DNA from: Thauera aromatica K172 | GTDB taxonomy: Bacteria > Pseudomonadota > Gammaproteobacteria > Burkholderiales > Rhodocyclaceae | Assembly (NCBI RefSeq): GCF_003030465.1 | Contig: NZ_CP028339.1 | Coordinates: 1,984,001-2,048,000, forward strand | Length of the DNA: 64,000 nucleotides | Direction: 5' to 3' | Shown: positions 18,180 through 26,398 of the stretch, piece after piece | Layout: each line of letters opens with the position of its first letter | Numbering within the stretch: position 1 is the first letter of the stretch | The notes under the pieces: model-generated | Told to the model about the DNA's origin: nothing | Databases searched by the model: none | What the model saw: only the letters and a program-made list of their open reading frames with translations | Made by a program: the position numbers and the translations under genes

Positions 18180-18998
18180 TCAGTTGCCTTCGAAAACCGG
18201 CTTCTGCTTGGCCACGAAGGCGTTGTAGGCGCGGGTGAAATCCTGCGTCTGCATGCAGATGGCCTGGGCTTCAGCTTCCGTTTCCAGCGCCTGTTCGATG
18301 CTCATGTCCCATTCCTGGTGCAGGCACTTCTTGGTCATGGCGTGGGCGAAGGCCGGGCCGTTGGCCAGCGACAGGGCCATTTCCTGGGCCTTGGCGAGGA
18401 CCTGGTCGGGTGCGACGAGGTCGTTGAAATAGCCCCAGGCCTGGCCTTCCTGGGCGCTCATGACGCGGCCGGTGTAGAGCAGCTCGGAGGCGCGGCCATG
18501 GCCGATGATGCGCGGCAGGATCGCGCACGCACCCATGTCGCAGCCGGCGAGGCCGACGCGCACGAACAGGAACGCGGTCTTGGCGTCGGGAGTGGCGTAG
18601 CGCATGTCGGAGGCCATCGACACGATCGCGCCGGCGCCGGCGCAGATGCCGTCGATGGCGGAGATGATCGGCTGCGGGCAGGTGCGCATTTCCTTCACCA
18701 GATTGCCGGTCATGCGGGTGAAGGTGAGCAGCCCGTTCATGTCCATCTTGGTGAGCGGGCCGATGATGTCGTGCACATCGCCGCCGGAGCAGAAGTTGCC
18801 GCCGGCGCCGGTGATGACGATCGAGCGCACGTCATCGACGTACTGGAATTTGTGGAAGGTGTCGCGCAGTTCGGCATAGCTTTCGAACGTGAGCGGATTC
18901 TTGCGGTCGGGGCGGTTCAGGGTGATGGTGGCGACGCGGTTGGCGACTTCGAGCTTGAAGTGTTCGGGATGCCAGTCGGCGGCTTTCAGCTTGTACAT
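18180..18998 (-). CDS. Divergent crotonase-family protein lacking both hydratase glutamates
   Basis: A 272-residue crotonase-fold enzyme. The oxyanion-hole segment [14 protein letters not shown] is present. At the first catalytic position the usual GGG-x-E is replaced by [11 protein letters not shown], and at the second the PE motif is replaced by [19 protein letters not shown]. An Asp in GCDMGA is a possible replacement. Simple hydration is therefore doubtful. Hydrolytic C-C cleavage, as in BadI/MenB-like members, or isomerisation are alternatives. The wording resembles the crotonase of 2-aminobenzoyl-CoA clusters (recollection). GGAG precedes the ATG. It is the second gene of the operon, 48 bp after the BadH-like SDR. 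Confidence 0.85.
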   Translation of the reverse strand: MYKLKAADWHPEHFKLEVANRVATITLNRPDRKNPLTFESYAELRDTFHKFQYVDDVRSIVITGAGGNFCSGGDVHDIIGPLTKMDMNGLLTFTRMTGNLVKEMRTCPQPIISAIDGICAGAGAIVSMASDMRYATPDAKTAFLFVRVGLAGCDMGACAILPRIIGHGRASELLYTGRVMSAQEGQAWGYFNDLVAPDQVLAKAQEMALSLANGPAFAHAMTKKCLHQEWDMSIEQALETEAEAQAICMQTQDFTRAYNAFVAKQKPVFEGN

Positions 18999-19046
18999 TG
19001 CAGTCTCCGGGATGTGATTCGGGTTGATCGTGTTCGGACCGCGGTC

Positions 19047-19796
19047 TCAGCCGACCATGGTCATGCCGCCGCTGACGCTCAGCACCTGGCCGGTGATGAA
19101 GTCGGAGTCGCTGCTGGCGAAGAACAGCACGGCATCGGCGATTTCGGACGGCTTGCCGAGGCGGCGCATCGGGGTCGCCTTGACGAAGGCTTCCTGGTGC
19201 TTTTCAGGCACGGCGGCGAGCAGCGGAGTGTCGGTGGGGCCGGGGCAGACGCTGTTGACGTTGATCTTGTAGCGCGCCATCTCGCGGGCCAGCGCCTTGC
19301 CGAAGGCGATCGCACCGCCCTTGGCGCCCGAATACACCGTTTCGCCCGTGCTGCCGACGCGGCCGGCATCGCTCGCCACGGTGATGACCTTGCCGCCCCG
19401 GCCGCGGGCGATCATGCCGCCCAGGAAGGCGTGGGTGACGGCGACCGGTCCGAGCAGGTTGAGATCGATGACCTTGCGCCAGAAATCGGGACTGTTTTCC
19501 ATGAAGGGCTGGATCTTCCCCCAGCCGGCGACGTTGACCACGATGTCGACTTCAAGGCCGTTCTCTTCCACCGCCTTGGCGAACACCCCGACCGAGTCGA
19601 GGCTGGTGACGTCGAGCGGGAAATAGTCGGCCTTGCGCCCGCTTTCACGGATGGCTGCAGCCACGGCGGCGCCTTTTTCCTGGTCGAGGTCGCCGATCAC
19701 TACGTGTGCTCCGGCCGCAGCCAGCGTTTCTGCCGTTGCCCGACCGATACCGGACGCGCCGCCGGTGACAACTGCCGTTTTGCCCTCAAGTCGCAT
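19047..19796 (-). CDS. SDR oxidoreductase similar to BadH (2-hydroxycyclohexanecarboxyl-CoA dehydrogenase)
   Basis: A 249-residue SDR and the first gene of the minus-strand catabolic operon. It has the nucleotide loop GGASGIG, NVAGWGKIQPF, and the catalytic Ser/Tyr/Lys in SDAGRVGSTGETVYSGAK. The stretches SDAGRVGSTGE, VCPGPTDTPLL and FITGQVLSVSGG closely match what I recall of Rhodopseudomonas BadH, which oxidises 2-hydroxycyclohexanecarboxyl-CoA. A ring hydroxyacyl-CoA substrate is therefore likely. GGAGG 8 bp upstream fixes the ATG at 19796; in-frame sequence further upstream runs into the promoter and operator. Confidence 0.88.
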   Translation of the reverse strand: MRLEGKTAVVTGGASGIGRATAETLAAAGAHVVIGDLDQEKGAAVAAAIRESGRKADYFPLDVTSLDSVGVFAKAVEENGLEVDIVVNVAGWGKIQPFMENSPDFWRKVIDLNLLGPVAVTHAFLGGMIARGRGGKVITVASDAGRVGSTGETVYSGAKGGAIAFGKALAREMARYKINVNSVCPGPTDTPLLAAVPEKHQEAFVKATPMRRLGKPSEIADAVLFFASSDSDFITGQVLSVSGGMTMVG

Positions 19797-19911
19797 TTGT
19801 TCGAACCTCCGGATTGGGATCATAGATTTCGCCGGACGAGCGCTGCGCCGCTTTGCGCTCGATCGGTGTGCTTGCGGGTGCCGTTGAATAACGGGACGGC
19901 ACCGCATGTGA

Positions 19912-19925
19912 TGAATGATCATTCA
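19912..19925. promoter_or_regulatory. Probable TetR operator, perfect 14-bp palindrome (site 1)
   Basis: TGAATGATCATTCA is a perfect palindrome. With four flanking bases (GTCA) it recurs at 20047 with one mismatch. It overlaps the predicted -10 of the minus-strand operon, so binding would repress. The TetR gene at 21066 is the obvious candidate ligand-responsive repressor (inference). Confidence 0.7.
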
Positions 19926-19943
19926 GTCAGATTTCGAAGTCAA
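19915..19943 (-). promoter_or_regulatory. Candidate promoter of the minus-strand catabolic operon
   Basis: Minus strand: -35 TTGACT (19943-19938), 17-bp spacer, and -10 GATCAT (19920-19915), giving a leader of about 110 nt before the BadH-like gene. The -10 is embedded in operator site 1. The -10 is weak, which suits a tightly regulated promoter. The 352-bp gap 19797-20148 otherwise holds only this promoter, the two operator sites and the promoter of the plus-strand crotonase gene. Confidence 0.45.
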
Positions 19944-20046
19944 GGAAATTTTGAGCGGCCCTGGAGTGCCGGTATTTCTGTTGTTAATAAAAGGCTTTGA
20001 TCGTTGGTGTGCTTGATTTTCGAGTTCCGGCATGCGACTCTTCGGA

Positions 20047-20060
20047 TGAATGATCAATCA
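20047..20060. promoter_or_regulatory. Probable TetR operator, near-perfect palindrome (site 2)
   Basis: TGAATGATCAATCA, followed by GTCA as at site 1, gives 17 of 18 identical bases between the two sites. It lies 89 bp before the plus-strand crotonase start and 135 bp from site 1, close to 13 helical turns, so both could lie on one DNA face and be bridged. Confidence 0.65.
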
Positions 20061-20148
20061 GTCATTGCGGCCCAGGCGGACATATGGCCTGGGGTATGCG
20101 CAGATGAGCTGGATCTCCCCACTCAACCCAACGAAACGAAAGGAAGCC

Positions 20149-20907
20149 ATGATTTCCCTGAATATCGATGGAGCGGTTGCCACCGCCACGCTGTGCCGCC
20201 CCCCGGTCAATGCCATCAACGACGAATGGCTGGATCGCTTCAATGAAATCCTGGACTGTGTCGAAGCCAATGACGAGGTCGGAGTGCTGTGGATTCGCAG
20301 CAATCAGCGTGTTTTCTGCGCCGGGGCCGATCTCGAACTGATCCGGACACTTTTTTCGACCGAAGCGGGGCGGGCGCAGATGATTGCCAGCACGCGGCGC
20401 ATGCAGGAGGCTTTTGCGCGGCTCGAACGTTTGCCGAAAGTGTCGGTCGCCGAGATCGGCGGCGCTGCGATGGGCGGTGGTTTCGAACTCGCGCTGGCCT
20501 GCGACCTGCGCCTGGTCGCCGAGGAGGCCAGCGTCGGCCTTCCCGAAGCACGGCTCGGGCTGCTCCCCGCCGCCGGTGGAACCCAGCGCATGACCCGGAT
20601 CTGCGGTGAAGCGGTGTCCCGCCGCCTGATCCTGGGGGCGGAACTGATCAGCGGTGCGCAGGCGGTGACCCTCGGCTGTGCCCATCGCAGCGCGCCGGCG
20701 GCCGAACTCGAGCGTCTCGCCCGCGAGCAGGTCGCCCGCCTCGCGGAATTGCCGGCGCAGGCGCTGGCGGCCTGCAAGCACTGCATCTTCGCTGCGCTCG
20801 ACGGTACGGTGGACGGTTACGAAGTCGAGCTCGAGGGCAGCGCCGCCTTGCTCGCCGCGCCGGATACCCAGGCGAGGGTGCAGCAGTTCCTCGCCCGGCA
20901 GAAATGA
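20149..20907 (+). CDS. Enoyl-CoA hydratase/isomerase family protein (third crotonase)
   Basis: A 252-residue crotonase with both glutamates in place (GGGFELALACD and LPEARLGLLPAAGGTQRM) and the oxyanion-hole segment FCAGADLELI. It should act as an enoyl-CoA hydratase. The ATG at 20149 follows AAAGGAAG by about 6 bp; an in-frame ATG at 20050 overlaps operator site 2 and is rejected. It is transcribed divergently from the main catabolic operon and stands 158 bp before the TetR gene, probably in one transcript, so it is likely under the same control. Confidence 0.88.
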   Translation: MISLNIDGAVATATLCRPPVNAINDEWLDRFNEILDCVEANDEVGVLWIRSNQRVFCAGADLELIRTLFSTEAGRAQMIASTRRMQEAFARLERLPKVSVAEIGGAAMGGGFELALACDLRLVAEEASVGLPEARLGLLPAAGGTQRMTRICGEAVSRRLILGAELISGAQAVTLGCAHRSAPAAELERLAREQVARLAELPAQALAACKHCIFAALDGTVDGYEVELEGSAALLAAPDTQARVQQFLARQK

Positions 20908-21065
20908 TTCGTGCCGCCCGTCCCGCCTTGTCGGGGGAGGAGTGGATCCAGGACAATGCACGCCGCCTCGGGTGAGGTACAGGGCCGCCGACCTGCAGTG
21001 GTCCGCGGCCTGCCGGCTGCGCAGCCCTTGCAGGACGGACAAAAGTGTCAATAGGAAGAACGACG

Positions 21066-21752
21066 ATGAGTGCAGCGGGAGAGGTGAAGAGTGTGGTGTC
21101 CGACCCCAGGTTGGTCGAGGAGCGCAGGCGGCAGATCATCCTCGCGGCGGTCGAGCTGTTTTCCGAGGAGGGCTACCACACGACCACGATCCAGCAGATC
21201 GCACGCAAGGCCGGTACCAGCACAGGCTTGATTTACCAGTATTTCGGCGACAAGGAAGATGTGCTCTTCCTGACGCTCAAGCTGGTCATCGATTCCTACG
21301 AGAATGAGATCCCGCCGCACCTGGAAGGGGTGTCCCATCCCGTGGAGCGGCTGTGCAAGGCCTTGGCGGCGTACTGCAGCATCGTCGACCGGCTGCGCGA
21401 CGCCACGGTGCTGGCCTACCGTTCCACCATGTCGCTGCGCGCCGAGCGCCGGAGCCTGATCAAGGATGGGGAAACGCGCACCAATCAGCTGATCGAAGGG
21501 TGCGTGCGCGCGTGCACCAGCGCCGGCTTCATGCGCCCGGTCAACGAGCACCTGCTGGCCTATCAGTACGTGATGTTCGCCCACTCGTGGGCGCTCAAGC
21601 ACTGGTCTTACCGGAACCGCTACACCTTGGAAGAATATGTCGCGGAGGGCACCCAGCTTCTGGTGGAACCTTTCCTGACCGCCAAGGGCCACCTGGTGCT
21701 GGCCAGCCTGCGCGCCGCGGAAGAGTCTGCGGCCAGTCCGCCGGTGTGCTGA
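21066..21752 (+). CDS. TetR/AcrR-family transcriptional regulator
   Basis: A 228-residue repressor. The N-terminal helix-turn-helix is textbook TetR (RQIILAAVELFSEEG, then IARKAGTSTGLIYQYFGDKE). The ligand domain has the KstR2/FadR-like features common among acyl-CoA-responsive TetR proteins (AYRSTMSLRAERR, FAHSWALKHW). AGGAAG before the ATG at 21066 decides the start over a GTG at 21045. It likely binds the paired palindromes at 19912 and 20047 and is released by an acyl-CoA of the pathway. Both the target and the ligand are inference from position. Confidence 0.88.
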   Translation: MSAAGEVKSVVSDPRLVEERRRQIILAAVELFSEEGYHTTTIQQIARKAGTSTGLIYQYFGDKEDVLFLTLKLVIDSYENEIPPHLEGVSHPVERLCKALAAYCSIVDRLRDATVLAYRSTMSLRAERRSLIKDGETRTNQLIEGCVRACTSAGFMRPVNEHLLAYQYVMFAHSWALKHWSYRNRYTLEEYVAEGTQLLVEPFLTAKGHLVLASLRAAEESAASPPVC

Positions 21753-21786
21753 GTCGCGCGCGCAGCGGATCCGGCCGGGATTGTGC

Positions 21787-22494
21787 TTATTCCGGACGCT
21801 GCGTGTGCAGCAGGTAATTGACGTCGGTGTCGGTGCCGAGCGAATAGACCTTGGTCAGAGGGTTGTAGCTCAGGCCGATGAGTTCCGCCGTGTCCAGGCC
21901 GGCGTTGCGGCAATAACGCGTCAGCTCCGACGGTTTGATGAATTTCGAATATTCGTGGGTGCCGGCCGGGAGCAGCTTGAGAACGTATTCGGCGCCGATC
22001 ACGGCGAATAGATAGGACTTCAGGTTGCGGTTGAGGGTCGAAAAGAAGACGTGCCCTCCCGGCTTTGCCAGCCGGGCGCAGGCGGCGATCGTGCTCGCCG
22101 GGTCGGGAACGTGCTCGAGCATTTCCATGCAGGTGACGACATCGAACGTGCCGGCCTGCTCGTCGGCAAAAGCTTCGGCGCTGATCAGGCGGTAATCCAC
22201 GTTCCAGCCGCTTTCGAACAGGTGCAGGCGGGCGACGCTGAGTGCTTTTTCCGACAGGTCGATACCGCTGACCCGGGCGCCCAGCGCAGCCATGCCCTCG
22301 GCCAGGATCCCTCCTCCGCAGCCGACGTCGAGCACGGTCCTGCCGTCGAGCGCGACCTTGTCGTTGATCCAGCCCAGGCGCAAGGGGTTAATTTCGTGCA
22401 GGGGCTTGAATTCGGATGCGGGATCCCACCAGCGGTGGGCGAGGTCGCTGAATTTCTGGAGTTCTGCAGGATCGGCGTTGAGTGAGCTCATCAT
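21787..22494 (-). CDS. ubiG: Ubiquinone biosynthesis O-methyltransferase UbiG
   Basis: A 235-residue SAM-dependent methyltransferase that carries out both O-methylations of ubiquinone. Features are [19 protein letters not shown] at the N-terminus, motif [17 protein letters not shown], and [10 protein letters not shown] and [20 protein letters not shown], all characteristic of UbiG. There are two tandem ATG codons; the first is given. It is convergent with the TetR gene and lies 120 bp after the OmpA-family gene, beyond a terminator. Confidence 0.96.
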   Translation of the reverse strand: MMSSLNADPAELQKFSDLAHRWWDPASEFKPLHEINPLRLGWINDKVALDGRTVLDVGCGGGILAEGMAALGARVSGIDLSEKALSVARLHLFESGWNVDYRLISAEAFADEQAGTFDVVTCMEMLEHVPDPASTIAACARLAKPGGHVFFSTLNRNLKSYLFAVIGAEYVLKLLPAGTHEYSKFIKPSELTRYCRNAGLDTAELIGLSYNPLTKVYSLGTDTDVNYLLHTQRPE

Positions 22495-22567
22495 TCGAAG
22501 AAGCCAAGGTGGGTTGTCGGTTCGGACTGCCGGGTTCCCGGTCCGTTCAGGAAACTTCGGTACAGAA

Positions 22568-22596
22568 ACGAAAAAGCCCCGCCGAGGCAGGGCTTT
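22568..22596 (-). terminator. Rho-independent terminator after the ompA-like gene
   Basis: Minus strand: hairpin with arms AAAGCCC/GGGCTTT and inner GCC/GGC (22573-22596), followed by TTTTTCG. It lies 19 bp past the OmpA-family stop codon and before ubiG. Confidence 0.8.
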
Positions 22597-22614
22597 CGCA
22601 TGACGGCTGCAGGA

Positions 22615-23322
22615 TTACTTGGAGCCGATGACTTCCACTTCGACGCGGCGATCCGGCTGCAGGCAGGAAATCTGCGCGGCGCGGCCACGGACGCTGTCGC
22701 ACTGCTTGCCGGTGACGGGCTGGGTTTCGCCCTTGCCTTCGGTGTAGATGCGGTTGGCGTCGACGCCCTGGGAAACGAGGTAGGTCTTCACCGCGGCGGC
22801 GCGGCGCTCGGACAAACGCTGGTTGTAAGCGTCGGAGCCGATGCGGTCGGTGTGGCCGACGGCGAGGATCACTTCGAGCTTCAGCGACTTGGCCTTGGTC
22901 GCCAGTTCGTTGAGCTTGGTCTTGCCTTCGGGCTTGAGCACGGCCTTGTCGAAGTCGAACAGGGCGTCAGCCGAGAGCTTGATCTTGTCGGCGGTGGGCT
23001 TCGGTGCAGCCTTCGGGGCCGGTGCGGCGGCGACCGGGGCGACACACTTGTCCTTGGCGACGATGTCGGAGTCGCACGCGCAGCCGGCCGGGAACTCGCC
23101 GGCCATGGCGGTCGAAGCGGCTGCCGGGCTCCAGTAGCCAGTGCGCCAGCACAGGCCGGCGCCGCTGCGGGCGACGACATTGCGGGCATCGATGACGTAG
23201 GGGATTTCGCCCTTGCCGTCGACAACCACGTCCTTTACTTGCGCGAACGCGCCGGGGGCGGAAAGGCCGATCGAGGTGATGGCGGCCAGCATCAGCATCT
23301 GCTTCTTGGATTGTTTGATCAT
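22615..23322 (-). CDS. OmpA-family outer-membrane protein with peptidoglycan-binding domain
   Basis: A 235-residue secreted protein. The signal peptide (MLMLAAITSIGLSAPGAFA) is followed by a short Cys-containing region (CWRTGYWSPAAA; CACDSDIVAKDKC), a Pro/Ala/Lys linker and a C-terminal OmpA domain (ALFDFDKAVLKPEGKTKLNE; GHTDRIGSDAYNQRLSERRA). The OmpA domain anchors the outer membrane to peptidoglycan. The N-terminal part is too short for an eight-strand barrel. GAGGAAA precedes the ATG at 23322. It is the abundant-porin-type gene of many Rhodocyclales, followed by its own terminator. Confidence 0.92.
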   Translation of the reverse strand: MIKQSKKQMLMLAAITSIGLSAPGAFAQVKDVVVDGKGEIPYVIDARNVVARSGAGLCWRTGYWSPAAASTAMAGEFPAGCACDSDIVAKDKCVAPVAAAPAPKAAPKPTADKIKLSADALFDFDKAVLKPEGKTKLNELATKAKSLKLEVILAVGHTDRIGSDAYNQRLSERRAAAVKTYLVSQGVDANRIYTEGKGETQPVTGKQCDSVRGRAAQISCLQPDRRVEVEVIGSK

Positions 23323-23425
23323 GGTTTCCTCTTTGTAGGGCGAGTCGCCGGAATTGCCACTGAAACGCGAAGATGAAGGCAGCCGCGAAGCCATCTCCAT
23401 GCCGGATGAACCATAGCTATCCAGT

Positions 23426-24745
23426 TCAATTAACAATTTTAGTTTGCCACACTGAAACCGCACGGAGCAATTCGCTGTCGTTAATATGCAACAGCGGGAC
23501 GCCTTTGTCCACGCGGGATTCGCCGTTTACCCACACATGGGTGACGTGTTCTCGACCCGCAACGTAGACGAGATGCGACACCGGATCGAAACAGGGGCGG
23601 CTTTCCAGGTCGCCGAGGCGAATGGCGCACAGGTCCGCCTGCTTTCCGGGGGTGATGGAGCCGATGGAGGCGTCCAGCCCGAGTGCCTGGGCGCCTGCCA
23701 GTGTCGCCATGCGCAGCGCAGTGTGGGCCGGGACGGCGGTCGCGTCGAGGGTGCCGACCTTGGCGAGCAGGGCGGCGTGACGCATTTCCTGGAAAAGATC
23801 GAGGCGATTGTTGCTCGCCGCACCGTCGGTGCCGAGTCCGACTCGAAGCCCGGCATCGAGCAGGCGCGGTACCGGCGCGATGCCGCTGGCGAGCTTCATG
23901 TTCGAGGTCGGGCAGTGGGCGATGCTGCAGTTGTAGCGGGAGAGGAGCTCGATGTCGCTTTCGTCCATCTGCACGGCGTGCACGCCGATGAAGTTTTCGC
24001 CGAGCAGGCCGAGGCGGGCGAGGCGGGCGAGGGGGCGCTGGCCGTCGGTGGCGAGTGCGTTGTGGATTTCGTCGGCGGTTTCGTGGATGTGGACATGGAG
24101 CGGGAGCCGGAGCTCGTCGGCAAGCGCGCGGGCGCGGATGAAGCTGGTGTCGGAAACCGTATAGGGGGCGTGCGGTGCGATCGAGAACGAGATCAGCGGG
24201 TGGCCAAGCCAGCGCTCGCGGGCGGCGAGGCCTTTGCGTAGGCAGTCGTCGGCATCGCTGGCGTAGGAAGTGGGGAATTCCAGCATGACCAGGCCGAGGA
24301 CTGCGCGCATGCCGGCCTCGGCGAAGGCCGCGGCGGCGGACTCGGGGTAAAAGTACATGTCGCTGCAGGTGGTGATTCCCCCGCGCAGCATCTCGGCGGC
24401 GGCGAGCAAGGTGCCGTCGCGGACGAAGGCCGGCGAAACGTGCCGGCCTTCGGCGGGCCAGATCGCGTCCTGCAGCCAGCGCATCAGGGGAAGATCGTCG
24501 GCGAGGCCGCGCATCAGGCTCATCGCCGCGTGAGTGTGCAGATTGACCAGGCCGGGGATCAGCACATGCTCGGCCAGTTCGACCTGCCTTGTCGCGCGGA
24601 AGCGGGTGAGCGCTTCGCTGCGGGGCAGGGTCGCGACGATGCGGCCATCGCGTACGGCGATCGAGTGGTTGTCGAGAACGGTTCCGGCAGGCTCGACGGG
24701 GACGGTCCAGCGGGCATGGATCAACAGGTCGATGGCTTCGGTCAC
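23426..24745 (-). CDS. Amidohydrolase, S-adenosylhomocysteine/methylthioadenosine deaminase-like (TRZ/ATZ family)
   Basis: A 439-residue metal-dependent deaminase. Metal and active-site motifs are GLVNLHTHAAMSLMRGLADD, HIHETADEIHNA, HCPTSNMKLASGIAPV and GTDGAASNNRLDLF. This pattern fits the MtaD/SAH deaminase branch of the TRZ/ATZ family; guanine deaminase and chlorohydrolase branches are alternatives. The GTG at 24745 has GGAG 6 bp upstream and fits the conserved start. SAH is the by-product of the nearby UbiG methyltransferase, which makes an SAH-clearing role attractive (inference). It is divergent from the kinase gene. Confidence 0.85.
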   Translation of the reverse strand: MTEAIDLLIHARWTVPVEPAGTVLDNHSIAVRDGRIVATLPRSEALTRFRATRQVELAEHVLIPGLVNLHTHAAMSLMRGLADDLPLMRWLQDAIWPAEGRHVSPAFVRDGTLLAAAEMLRGGITTCSDMYFYPESAAAAFAEAGMRAVLGLVMLEFPTSYASDADDCLRKGLAARERWLGHPLISFSIAPHAPYTVSDTSFIRARALADELRLPLHVHIHETADEIHNALATDGQRPLARLARLGLLGENFIGVHAVQMDESDIELLSRYNCSIAHCPTSNMKLASGIAPVPRLLDAGLRVGLGTDGAASNNRLDLFQEMRHAALLAKVGTLDATAVPAHTALRMATLAGAQALGLDASIGSITPGKQADLCAIRLGDLESRPCFDPVSHLVYVAGREHVTHVWVNGESRVDKGVPLLHINDSELLRAVSVWQTKIVN

Positions 24746-24961
24746 AACAAACTCCACGGCAGGATGGTCGCCCTCCGCCGGTGAAGGGCGGGCGTCGGGG
24801 AGGGGCTGCGGGAGTTTAAACACGTGGCCGAGGAGCGAACAACCGCTGCCGTGCCATCCGGCGGTGCGCATCCGCGCTGCGCTCGTGCCCCCGACCGGGT
24901 TCGTGCGACAATCGACGCTGGCCACGTCCGGCGGCAGCATGAAACCTGCTGTTTCAATTGC

Positions 24962-26323
24962 ATGAACCGGCTTCCTACCCGCATCGGAAAATACCGCATC
25001 GTCGAGGAGATCGGCCGCGGCGCAACTGCGACCGTGTACCTCGCGCAGAGCGATGATCACCCGTCGCCGGTGGCGCTCAAGCACGTCCGCTTCGACGACA
25101 AGGTCAAGGACGAGGCCAAGTGGAACCGGCGTCTGACCAAGCTGCTGAAGGCCGAGCGCGCGGTGTGCGAGCGCCTGGACCACCCGCACATCATCCGCAT
25201 CTTCGATGTTGCGATCGAGCCCGACCAGGCCTACGTGGTGATGGAGTATTTCCCCGGAGGCTCGCTCGAGCGCTATTGCAGCTTCGAGAACCTGCTGCCG
25301 ATCCATCGCACGATCGGCATCGTCTTCAAGTGCTGCATGGCGCTCGATCATGCCTTCCGCCAAGGCATCGTGCACCGCGACATCAAGCCTGCCAACATCC
25401 TGGTCGATGATCAGGACAACGTGAAGATCACCGACTTCGGCCTGGCGCTCAACATCAGCAAGAAGATCGATACCGACTCGACTTTCATCATGGGCGTCGG
25501 CTCACCGGCTTACATGAGCCCGGAACAGATCAAGGGCTATCCGCTGAACCAGAAGACCGATCTGTATTCGCTCGGCGTGCTGCTGTTCCACATGCTCACC
25601 GGCCGGCTGCCGTTCAGGGGCGGCAGTCCGGCACAGCTGGTTTACAAGATCATCAATGCCGACCCGCCTTCGGTGTCGCAGCTCAACCCCGACGTGCCCG
25701 AGCAGATGGATGCGGTGATCCGTAAGGCACTGGAGAAGGATCTGTATTCCCGCTACCGCAACGGCGCTGAATTCGCCAAGGATCTCGCCGCGGTGCGCTA
25801 CCGCATTGTCGACGACAGCCACGTTCCCCCCGATGGCGGCCGTTTCGCCGCGCTGCGCGGGTTGGCCTTTTTCACCGAGTTCGAGGATGTCGACTTGTGG
25901 GAGGTGGTGCGGGTCAGCTCGTGGCGCAGGGTCGAGCGCCATGTCGCCCTGATGCGGGAAGGGGCGTCCGATCCGCGCTTCGGCATCGTACTCGAGGGCC
26001 GGGTGGAGCTCTCGATCGAGGGGAGGAGGGTGATGGAGCTCGGGCCGGGGGAAGTGTTCGGGGTCCAGGCCTGGCTCGATCAGCTCGAGCACCGCCACAT
26101 GCATACGGTGATTTCGCTTGAGCCGCTCCATTACCTGGAGATCAATCCGGCCGCGCTCTCCCTGGCCAGCGAGGAGGTGCTGGAACGCTTCCGCCGCCAG
26201 CTGGGCACCGTCCTCGTGCGCCGCCTGGCGCTGCTCTCGAAGCAACTCGCCGTGAGCGCGGCGGAGGCGGTGAAGGCCGAGCGCAGCGTGGGCCCTCACG
26301 AACTGCAGTTGCTCGGCTCCTGA
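24962..26323 (+). CDS. Serine/threonine protein kinase with C-terminal cyclic-nucleotide-binding domain
   Basis: A 453-residue cytoplasmic protein. Residues about 11-275 form a Hanks-type kinase with glycine loop EIGRGATATVYLA, catalytic HRDIKPAN (138-145), DFGLA, and an activation segment ending in GSPAYMSPEQ. All catalytic residues are present. Residues about 310-430 form a cNMP-binding-like beta-roll (GIVLEGRVELSIEGRRVMEL, GPGEVFGVQAWLDQ). No membrane segment is seen. The ATG at 24962 has no strong ribosome site; an upstream in-frame ATG at 24824 would add a Cys- and Arg-rich leader unlike any kinase N-terminus. No phosphatase gene is adjacent. Confidence 0.88.
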   Translation: MNRLPTRIGKYRIVEEIGRGATATVYLAQSDDHPSPVALKHVRFDDKVKDEAKWNRRLTKLLKAERAVCERLDHPHIIRIFDVAIEPDQAYVVMEYFPGGSLERYCSFENLLPIHRTIGIVFKCCMALDHAFRQGIVHRDIKPANILVDDQDNVKITDFGLALNISKKIDTDSTFIMGVGSPAYMSPEQIKGYPLNQKTDLYSLGVLLFHMLTGRLPFRGGSPAQLVYKIINADPPSVSQLNPDVPEQMDAVIRKALEKDLYSRYRNGAEFAKDLAAVRYRIVDDSHVPPDGGRFAALRGLAFFTEFEDVDLWEVVRVSSWRRVERHVALMREGASDPRFGIVLEGRVELSIEGRRVMELGPGEVFGVQAWLDQLEHRHMHTVISLEPLHYLEINPAALSLASEEVLERFRRQLGTVLVRRLALLSKQLAVSAAEAVKAERSVGPHELQLLGS

Positions 26324-26398
26324 GCCTTTCGGCGGTATTCCGGTCCGCGCCGAGCAGCCCCGGGCAGGCTTGAGGCCGCCTCGGGAGCGGGGGGCATT

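Noticed and set aside
17277-20000. A 907-codon open frame opposite the SDR, crotonase and SDR genes
   Set aside because: Three well-defined genes lie on the other strand. The frame runs through their intergenic gaps and has His/Gly/Asp-rich shadow composition.
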